A stretch of 64,000 nt of DNA from Anthopleura xanthogrammica (taxonomy: Eukaryota > Cnidaria > Anthozoa > Actiniaria > Actiniidae): positions 13,059,597 through 13,123,596 of the forward strand of contig OZ025208.1 of the NCBI GenBank assembly GCA_964019055.1, read 5' to 3'. Made by a program: the position numbers and the translations under genes. Under the pieces are notes generated by a model. That model saw only the letters and a program-made list of their open reading frames with translations. It did not search any database and was not told the DNA's origin. Shown piece by piece: positions 58,201 to 64,000 of the stretch. Every line of letters begins with the position of its first letter. Position 1 is the first letter of the stretch.

Positions 58201-60317
58201 ATGCACATTGTATCACATCTTTTTTAACTATTCACTTATAACTTAATTTTCGATTATACGATTAATTGTTGATTATACCTTTAACAGGAAGATGAACTTC
58301 TCGACAAGAGAGAAAACAGTTTTTACATTCAAACCTGTACAGGAGAAAGCTGCTATTTCAGTGTTGGTTAGTACTCTTGATAACACAGGAAGCCCAAGTC
58401 GCGTGCGTGCAAAAAAAAATGTTCTAGTGCATTTTTTTAATGGATTTTTTTGCTTGTTCGTATTATAGAGAACATTATCTTGACCTGGAATTTAAAAAAA
58501 ATATTAAACTCGACTTTTGTATCCGATTTTATTTTCACCTTTTACTTTTATCTAAATTGGGCTCCCTGTGGATAACGCTTTTTTTTAAATTAAAAATTTT
58601 TTTTTTATAACTCTTTGTGCATACACTAAGAAAACCTCTAGCTACACCCCTGGTAAGGATGTGATTTCTGAACCAAGGGAATAATAGTAGATTGTTACAC
58701 AATTGAGAAACATGTATATTGCAAGCATTTTTTGACTGCCGATTTGTTTGTAGATACACAAGCTGACTGTATGGACCTTGCTAACAGTGTACATCGTGCT
58801 ACTCATATCTCTGTTGCACAAGTAGAGGTTAGTTCAATTATGAGCATAAATACAGTATCAATTATTTAACTATATGTTCCACTAGCTTCTTATCTCACTA
58901 GCTAAGTAAGGGCAGAGTTCACTTGACTGTGAAAACCATACAGTCGATGTGGAGTTCTATGACCATGACGGTATTGCATTCAAGCATTTTGATCTCTCAT
59001 ATGACCAGCAATTCCACATGCGGTGATTAGTGTTTGGATGTCTTTGATTCTGTGCAGTGACGGAGAAGGGGAGGGAGACACAATTTTACACAGTCACATG
59101 AATTCTGCTCCGTTTTCCACCTTGAATTGAATCCCATAAAACATAATATAAGAATGGGTGTCAGCCTTAGTCCAGTTAATGAGGGTAATATATCTTTCCT
59201 TTCAGTGTCGGACATTCCCTGGCAAGTGGCATAGCCGTGCTGTCAAACTCGTACTGGACTTAAAGCGTGGCTTAAGACTGTACAGTGCAGAGGATCGGGT
59301 GAGTACCATGTAACTGAAGGAGTCAGAAAGAGAACACAGTCAGTAGCATGTCCTGAATATGAACTGGTTGACTTGTCTTGGCTTTGCTCAGAAGCCAGAT
59401 TCTCACTTTGCGCTCTTTTTATCAGTTTGTTAGCAAGTGTGACTAGGGTCTTCATGCAACTCTTCCAATGGAAAAAGCGTTGCATGACAAACCTAGGGAG
59501 GTCTGCACAGGAGGTTAACAAAACCCAGATATCTAGATATTGATAAGGTTACAGAGATATAACAGCTCTTCATTATAATATGCAAGGTCTTAGTGTCAAA
59601 TATGTTGCATGGTCACCAACTCTTTATATAACCATTTTTGTTACAGACATTGCTATGGCAATACAGGTTCTCTTATCTAAGAGGTTCGTCAGATGATGGG
59701 CATAAAAAAATCATTCTTCTGTTTTCACCTGCTCCAGGAGGACCATTTGACAGACAGGTTAGTAAACAGTCTTTTGAAGGTTTTGAAATAGCCTGGGTAG
59801 CAGCGCTATGGGGGAGGGGCAGAGGGGGACTGCTACACAGGCTAGTTTTGAATTGATAATTTGAGAACAGTATCATGCCTTATGCAGCAGAATAAATCAA
59901 ATTTCAAAAATTTTAAGCCACTTATAGTATGTTTGATCGTGGTGCAAAATGTTATGGCACAGTCGTGGACACATCAATTTACCCTCTAATGCCTCTGCAT
60001 ACATGTAGCTGCCCCCCAATGTGATGCATGTTTACAATATTACTTGAACTTTGTAGCTGCAAGCTGCACACTTAAATTTGGCATCAATCAAAATAATTAG
60101 TCAGTACCTTTTATATTCTGATCTGGTGGCAGTGAAAAAACAAATTCCAATAGGGCAACTCACACCATAGAATTGGTAGTAAAATCTTTGTTGTAATCTT
60201 GTTCCAAAGGAGCTTGAATTCACCAACATGCAGCTAGTGTTGACAGTGATGCATGCCTTCTATGCTGCTAAAGTTGCTCAAGTGGATCCAAAATTTGTAA
60301 TGGAAAATTCCTTCTGA
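46230..60317 (+). CDS. SNTG: Gamma-syntrophin
   Basis: Adaptor of the dystrophin complex; gamma-syntrophins bind dystrophin-family proteins and use a PDZ domain to recruit partners. Seventeen exons join in frame to 486 residues (human SNTG1 517): 46230-46238, 46397-46552, 51453-51512, 51590-51647, 51931-51974, 52641-52682, 53201-53288, 54285-54346, 54931-55049, 56789-56918, 57310-57465, 57653-57724, 58288-58366, 58754-58827, 59206-59298, 59647-59757 and 60210-60317. The first exon (ATG GCG GAG, donor gttggt) is the least certain. The PDZ domain covers about 58-140 with the ligand loop GLGMSI at 69-74. PH-like sequence starts near 188. The C-terminal part has FYIQTCTGESCYFSV, FPGKWHSRAVKLVLDLKRGL, LWQYRFSYLRGSSDDG and ELEFTNMQLVLTVMHAFYAAKVA, matching the syntrophin-unique region of SNTG1/2 rather than alpha or beta forms. 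Intron 2 is 4.9 kb. Introns 7 and 9 carry large tandem amplifications. Confidence 0.95.
48184..48366 (+). mobile_element. Tc1/mariner-type MITE piece, copy 2
   Basis: GTGGTTGTAACTACAGC...GTGGTCGTAACTATAGG and ending GAGAGCTTCGACTGTA. It matches the minus strand of 38074-38300. It is in syntrophin intron 2. Confidence 0.55.
48580..48860 (+). mobile_element. SINE tail with tandem 57-bp units
   Basis: GTTTTTCTCCAGGTTCTACAG is followed by AAATTCTAATTTGATCTGTG and four diverged copies of the intron-11 PTDSS1 minisatellite unit, ending AGGGTATCAATAAAATTTT. It shows the 57-bp unit in its SINE context. Confidence 0.7.
48885..48950 (-). mobile_element. tRNA-like SINE head
   Basis: On the minus strand: TGGCTTAGTTGGATGAGCAT (A-box-like) and AGGTTCATGCCC (B-box-like), spaced as in a tRNA gene. 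There is no tRNA cloverleaf acceptor stem, so it is a SINE head rather than a tRNA gene. Confidence 0.6.
49052..49205 (-). mobile_element. tRNA-derived SINE piece (copy 3)
   Basis: The + strand reads TTTTTGTGGAGGGAGGAAAA, then GGAGAACCCAGAGGAAAAAC and CTCGCATGCAACACTGAGG, as in the copy at 4486-4640. Confidence 0.65.
50689..50778. repeat. 45-bp perfect tandem duplication
   Basis: TTTTGTTTTCATATTGTATT through ACAATTCCTTTGA occurs twice head-to-tail with period 45 and no mismatch seen. It is in syntrophin intron 2. Confidence 0.9.
51069..51340. mobile_element. Tc1/mariner-type MITE in syntrophin intron 2
   Basis: Ends CAGTGCAACCACTATAACTG and, inverted, CAGTGCGACTACTATAACCG, both continuing with GGGCCACTTA, and flanked by TA on both sides (51067-51068, 51341-51342). 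A CAGTG..CTATAA terminus with a TA duplication is typical of Tc1/mariner derivatives. Length 272 bp, no coding capacity. Inner arms with ACCAATCAAAA...ATTTTGATTGGTT also pair. Confidence 0.85.
51719..51855. mobile_element. MITE, CAGCTCAATTTGGAGGAC family, copy 5
   Basis: GACCCCTTGTGTGTGACATC at the left, AAATTGAGCTGCATTCGATG and GCGAGGGGTGTATAG at the right. Opposite orientation to copies 2-4. Syntrophin intron 4. Confidence 0.75.
52225..52440 (+). mobile_element. tRNA-derived SINE (copy 4)
   Basis: GGTAGTACAGGAAACAGTTC (A-box position), GTTTGAGTCCC (B-box position), TTTTTTTCCGGGTTCTCCAG and TAAATTCTAATTCGATCT. The order matches the other SINE copies. A tail unit of the 57-bp type is at 52133-52190 just upstream. 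Syntrophin intron 5. Confidence 0.65.
53011..53165. mobile_element. MITE, GAGCAG..TATGAGTG family
   Basis: Starts AGAGCAGTTTTTGTATGAGT, is rich in short CGGCACGG/CCGTGCCG inversions, and ends CTTGTTTTTCATACCCATG. Syntrophin intron 6, ending about 35 bp before exon 7. Confidence 0.6.
53666..54247. mobile_element. MITE with tandemly amplified right end
   Basis: The left end GAATGGTTTTCGTATGAGTG and the right end (inverted) AGAGCGGTTTTCGTATGAGT match. Between them a ~92-bp segment (GAAGCCATTTCAATGTTACG ... TGTTTCCCACTCATAC) is repeated about five times; the last three copies (from ~53981) are nearly identical. Syntrophin intron 7, ending ~37 bp before exon 8. Confidence 0.85.
55162..55352. repeat. 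Direct repeat, left copy, flanking the CCGCTACAAAA array
   Basis: CGCAGCTTTTTGAG, then AACATAAACTTTGGATTATG, GACAACGCGATTTAAAAAAT, and AATTCAAGTACGTAACAATG followed by ACCGTAAC. The same order recurs at 55972-56190. Confidence 0.9.
55340..55974. repeat. CCGCTACA-A(n) array, syntrophin intron 9
   Basis: About 50 units of CCGCTACAAAA whose A-run varies from 2 to over 10. Occasional changes are CTGCTAC and CCTCTAC. The last seven units are uniform (12 bp). The long KPLQK/TATK frame is an artefact. Confidence 0.95.
55972..56190. repeat. Direct repeat, right copy, flanking the CCGCTACAAAA array
   Basis: Same content and order as 55162-55352, with an extra ~20 bp (AAACATTGTAGCTCATTCGG) near its start. 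It ends ACCGTAATAAAAACCGTAAC without expansion. Confidence 0.9.
57742..57927. mobile_element. MITE related to 5666-5811
   Basis: Ends CAGGGGCAGATCCAGG and, inverted, CAAGGGTGAATCCAGG. G-rich then C-rich sequence follows the left end as in the 5.7 kb copy. Syntrophin intron 12. Confidence 0.65.
57935..58083. repeat. ~75-bp tandem duplication
   Basis: GTGACATT..CCATT.., GCATTCTGGTTG, GAGTAGTAATG, CAGTGATTGATTCAAAGACT occurs twice (57935-58010 and 58011-58083) with a few differences. Syntrophin intron 12. Confidence 0.8.
60050..60155. mobile_element. Foldback, TTTTTCACTGCC family
   Basis: GTCAGTACCTTTTATATTCT and GGTGGCAGTGAAAAAACAAA match the other copies in inverse orientation. Last intron of syntrophin. 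Confidence 0.5.
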
Positions 60318-60434
60318 GGACTAACACAGAATGTGCTTGGTGGTGCTTGAGCAGGGAATCATAGCTGTAAAGGCTGGCTCTACTTCATTGGTCAGAATAA
60401 TATCAATAGAATTGCGATGCTGTTGCATTCTTAG

Positions 60435-60448
60435 GTTGCTATAGAAAC
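60435..60448 (+). promoter_or_regulatory. X-box consensus match in a repeat, 3' of syntrophin
   Basis: GTTGCTATAGAAAC fits RYYNYYATRRNRAC at all positions. A near-copy, GTTGCTAAGGAAAC, follows at 60597-60610 as part of the local AACACAGGTATCCCA repeat. No promoter is evident on either side, so function is doubtful. Confidence 0.3.
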
Positions 60449-61299
60449 ATTCAAAATAACACAGGTATCCCAATAGCATAAATGGGGGAAGAAAAATTCC
60501 CTTGCATTTTAGATTGCTAACACAGGTATCCCACTAGGGAAAAATTTGCTAGAACCACAAATGAAGATGGGATGTAAATAACCTTGTATTACTTAGGTTG
60601 CTAAGGAAACAGCAAATAACACAGGTATCCCAAGAGGAAAACAGAGGAGAACCAAAGGGGAGGGGGTGGAATTTTATATGAAAAGAAACATTAATGGTGT
60701 AAATTCAATCAGTGAAAATTAAGAATTAATATTGGGAAAAATATGGCTAAACAAAGAAAAAAATTGTGCAAACATTTAAACTTAGCTTGAAAAAATTTAG
60801 GTTTAGATTTCTAGAATGATATTCTCCCAGTTGGGAGTTCAGTAGTGAGAATAACTTAGTATTGAAAATCACAGTACCATTAGACCTAATCAGCTAACAC
60901 GTTACTATGTGCATTTCTACCCAAGTTACTCAAAAACTCTGGGAAGAAAAACTTTTGTTCCAAAAATTTCATTTCATTTCCATGTGATTTTGAAAAACAA
61001 AAAATATAAAGTATCTTATTCCCAAAAGATTTCAATTAGGTGGAATCGTGAATACTAAAAACACGTTAGGGGATTTGGTCTATTGATCTGTTATTGATAC
61101 TCAGTTCCTCAAACACCTTTCTGGTTATTGATACGAATTTATTATTTTTTAGTTTCAAAATATTTCATCTCTTTCCAGGGGCAAGAAATATTCATGATAT
61201 TTACAATTGATATTTTGAATGTTGGTGTGCTAATCCTAAGGGGCATATGAGACTGATCCTATAGCCTGCATATATCATAACACAAACCACTGTGGAATC

Positions 61300-61470
61300 A
61301 AGGTTGGCTTAGCAGTAGTGCACCTCTGAGGTCTCTAAGGTTTCTCCCTTGATTCAAATTTTTTTCGAGTTTTCCTCCCTCCACAAAACTCTCAACGAGC
61401 TAAATTCCAGTGTGATTTGTGGGTTAGTCATACCCTGACTTAGATCAGCCCAGGGTATCAATAAAAGTTG
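61300..61470 (+). mobile_element. tRNA-derived SINE (copy 5) with one 57-bp unit
   Basis: GGTTGGCTTAGCAGTAGTGC (A-box-like), CCTTGATTCAAATTT (B-box position), GAGTTTTCCTCCCTCCACAA, then GTGATTTGTGGGTTAGTCAT and ACTTAGATCAGCCCAGGGTATCAATAAAA. This copy shows head, body and a single tail unit in order. Confidence 0.75.
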
Positions 61471-61936
61471 AGGGTTTTTTTTAAAGAAAGAAAGTGTGGC
61501 TTTCATGGTTCAGTACAATATTAGAGTACGCAGTTGTGGGTTTAGAAAACAGTATGTGTCCCTGATTTGCCAACAGATCTAACTGATGGATTGTGTTCGG
61601 ATATACATGGAGGCTAATGATCATAGTATAATATTCCTATTATTGCTATAATAATAATAATAATTATAATAATATATATACACACACATACATACATACT
61701 AACAAAGAAATGGATATATTTAAAGAAATTTTAGAAATTAACGCTATATTAATACCTCCAGATAATAAATTACCACATTTTGTGATAATATGAAATTTTG
61801 AAATCTGGTTTATATTATATTATTCTCCTTCCAGGATCTATTGGAGTGATTTTACTAAACCCTTGAAACTTATTACTTGTTGATGTGTAACAGTCAAATT
61901 TATGTAACAGAAAACAATGGAAATATTGACTAACCT

Positions 61937-62080
61937 ATAGACCTTTCCTGAATGTGCTTGGAAGATCTAGAACAATGGTTCCAAGTCGAGATTGAACTTG
62001 ATTCTTTTATTTATAAAGACAGACCTCGACTTGAAACCATTGTTTCGTGATCATCCAAGCAAATTCGGAAAAAGGTCTAT
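61937..62080. mobile_element. Foldback MITE
   Basis: Arms ATAGACCTTTCCTGAATGTG and, inverted, ATAGACCTTTTTCCGAATTT; inner AACAATGGTTCCAAGTCGAG pairs with CTCGACTTGAAACCATTGTT. A half copy is at 49400-49520. Confidence 0.7.
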
Positions 62081-62171
62081 TACAGTGATTCTACTTGGCT
62101 CAGAAAAAAGTATAAGTATAACAGACATTAGTAGACATTAATTCCATTGTTTTCTCTGACTGCTAGTCACT

Positions 62172-62341
62172 AGTAGCCCACTTTCGATATCCTGGTTGAG
62201 TGATCACGCACAAAGAAATTCAAGACAAGGCTCCAGGGAAATAAAAGAATATATTAGGATTACTTCATTGTTTCCCCAGAGCCTCATCTTTAATTGCTTT
62301 GTGTGTGATCACTCAACCAGATTATCGAAAGTTAGCTATTA
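62172..62341. mobile_element. Foldback MITE
   Basis: Arm ACTTTCGATATCCTGGTTGA with GTGATCACGCACAAAG pairs with CTTTGTGTGTGATCACTCAA followed by CCAGATTATCGAAAGT. Confidence 0.8.
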
Positions 62342-62694
62342 TACAACTTTGTTTCATGGGTCAAATAATATCACTCTAGTCTAGTTGTTTCCCAGGTTAC
62401 ATAAAACCATTCAGCTACTATTATCAGGCTCCTCCATCTCTCTCCACCCTAAATGTAGCCTACATCACTTCATAATAAGTGTAATTCTGCCACCCAAATG
62501 TCTAGTGAGACCCAAGAATACAGAATCCCTGACATTTTTGTTCTTGGAACAAAAGCTTAAATAGTATGGGTTTTATTGCTGAGAGGGACAGGGAGAGAGA
62601 TTGTTTTGTATTCCAAAATGAGTTCCAGAGACCTGAGACATGATACATGCAGGACTCCATGGACATTATTATCAAAATATTGACCTCTTGCTCA

Positions 62695-63820
62695 GAAAGT
62701 GGGATTAACTTGCTTTGCAAGGATATTCTAATCTGTTACCATAATGCATAGCTTCTATCTCCTCTTGATCTGTGCTCCAGCTATGTTTCTGTAGAAAAGA
62801 CAAATTGAAGAAATGTTACTATAATTTTTATGGTAAAGTTTAAACTCTGCAACTGCATGTGGTTGTGAGGGACATCAAAGAGAAGATTTGATTGGAGGAG
62901 GATTCACACTGATGTCTTTTCTGGGAGGACTTTTAAAATGTAAATGGTTTGATTACTGAGAAATGGAACGGCACATGCATGACAACATCTCTGTCCATAA
63001 CTGACACCATCCTTTAAACCAATCACAACACGAGAAATCACTGCTTATGTATTCGAAATGCTTGCACATGGAACCATGACCATCACAGCACAGCATGTCT
63101 GTATCGTGATTTGTGTCATTTTTTCAAGTTGACACTACACCCACACGAAGCATCACAAATGAACTGACGCATATCCTACCTCTGGTTCTTTAATAGTTTC
63201 ATTGTTTTCTTCATCATTGGTGCTGGGCCTGGAAAAAAAAATACAAGTCCTTGGTATTGATCATCTGTAAGAGATTTGGGTGTGTTTGAATGCCTTTGAA
63301 CATCCCTTCACATGGATCACTAGGGTCCTGAATGTTCACACAAATCGAGCACAAACTCGGTAAACATTCTGTTCGAACTCGAGGTGAAAGGAGACACTTT
63401 CTTTGGACACAGTTTTCTAAATATGGAACCCCAGCCATAATAGTGCTCCACACACAAAGTCCGAAGGTCATAAAGTAAATTATCTTTTCCTGCACATCAC
63501 ATACATTCATCATTTTATCAAGTTATCTTTACACAGAGTGCATGCTTGTCTGTGTATTTATGCCATTTTCTTACCTGATCTTCTAGTTGGCGGAACAGGA
63601 GCAGGAGCAGCAGAATACAATTGCGACACATGACTACTTGGCTTTGATGAGTGTGATGAGTATGATGAGTGTGATGATTTTGGAGCAGATGAGCGTTTAA
63701 CTGGTGACATAATAGGTATCATCTCTATGCCGTGTCCTGTACCGTAACGTGCCTGCTTTCTGCGGATCTGAGGTGGTGGTTTAGCCTCTGTCATCACATA
63801 AGCTAACTTGACCTGCCGCT
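62695..63820 (-). CDS. 3' exons of an unidentified gene running in from the right edge
   Basis: The firmest exon is 63820-63575 (acceptor CACTCCCAG, donor GTAAGA). It reads RQVKLAYVMTEAKPPPQIRR, KQARYGTGHGIEMIPIMSP, a Ser/His/Tyr-rich stretch and APAPVPPTRRS, entering in phase 1 and leaving in phase 1. A 49-nt exon at 63228-63180 follows, then a terminal exon from about 62795 down. Two readings are possible. In phase with the first exon the 49-nt exon gives GPAPMMKKTMKLLKNQR and stops on TAG at the donor. One frame over it gives RPSTNDEENNETIKEPE and joins KHSWSTDQEEIEAMHYGNRL, ending in TAA near 62707; this looks more natural but needs an unseen exon between 63232 and 63574. No membrane span or known domain is visible. 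I do not recognise it. Confidence 0.5.
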
Positions 63821-64000
63821 CTGGGAGTGAAATGATTCAAAAGTTGTCAGTATAAGATTTAGATAGACTTGTCTTAACGTGCATGGAAAGGAAATGGGAG
63901 AAAAGTGGATGAATGGGGAAGAGTGAATGGGAGGAGAGAAATTTTTGAGAATGAGAACTTGGCATGGCAAAACAAAGAAAAATGTTACAAATGGTGGGAA

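Larger units (their letters stand above)
60318..62690. other. Gap right of gamma-syntrophin
   Basis: Syntrophin 3' UTR, then imperfect repeats with AACACAGGTATCCCA (60465-60640), a SINE copy, an AT/CA microsatellite (61645-61700) and two foldback elements (61937-62080, 62172-62341). No exon was recognised. Confidence 0.6.

Overview
The window is nuclear DNA from an animal, read as an invertebrate metazoan. It is intron-rich with small exons, GT-AG introns mostly of 0.3-1.5 kb, and one apparent GC-AG intron. It carries single-copy genes close to vertebrate families: RPL11, PTDSS1, EFHC1, MRPL53, a CLK kinase and gamma-syntrophin. It is densely littered with short foldback elements (MITEs), tRNA-derived SINE pieces and LINE scraps. 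The overall look fits an anthozoan cnidarian (sea anemone or coral), but that assignment is an inference, not a measurement. There is nothing prokaryotic here: no operons, CRISPR arrays or phage.

Layout. 1-2.6 kb: AT-rich flank with no convincing exon, containing an RFX X-box-like site. 2.6-6.4 kb (+) and 7.9-11.4 kb (+): two tandemly duplicated paralogues of an unidentified ~280-residue protein with matching exon structure and intron phases; the second has a full-consensus X-box 287 bp upstream of its start. 12.3-14.5 kb (-): ribosomal protein RPL11, divergent from 14.7-24.6 kb (+) PTDSS1 (phosphatidylserine synthase 1, 14 coding exons) across a ~110 bp bidirectional promoter. 24.6-28.4 kb: repeat-rich gap with a 5'-truncated LINE inside a minisatellite and several foldback elements. 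28.4-32.3 kb (+): EFHC1 (three DM10 domains, no EF-hand exon found), with an X-box-like site upstream. 32.7-35.1 kb (-): MRPL53, a 98-residue mitochondrial ribosomal protein in three tiny exons, tail-to-tail with EFHC1 and head-to-head (218 bp) with 35.3-40.8 kb (+), a CLK/LAMMER kinase of 13 exons. 40.8-46.2 kb: gap with a second array of a repeat also seen at 5.3 kb. 46.2 (or 44.6)-60.3 kb (+): gamma-syntrophin (PDZ plus PH regions, 17 exons). 62.7-63.8 kb (-): 3' exons of an unidentified gene that enters from the right edge.

Themes. RPL11 and MRPL53 serve cytosolic and mitochondrial translation and share promoters with a lipid enzyme and a splicing kinase. EFHC1, and by promoter motif at least one of the duplicated unknown genes, look like ciliary genes under RFX control. 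The most unusual non-coding structures are: a ~25-copy, 57-bp minisatellite that appears to derive from a SINE tail and has a 7-unit higher-order duplication; a CCGCTACAAAA array trapped between two copies of a ~190 bp segment; a 36-bp repeat array split by a MITE with an exact target-site duplication; a MITE whose end is tandemly amplified; and a ~360 bp CATT array ending 13 bp before a splice acceptor. Exon joins were worked out by eye from splice consensus, frame and family similarity. Each multi-exon model named as a known family closes in frame.
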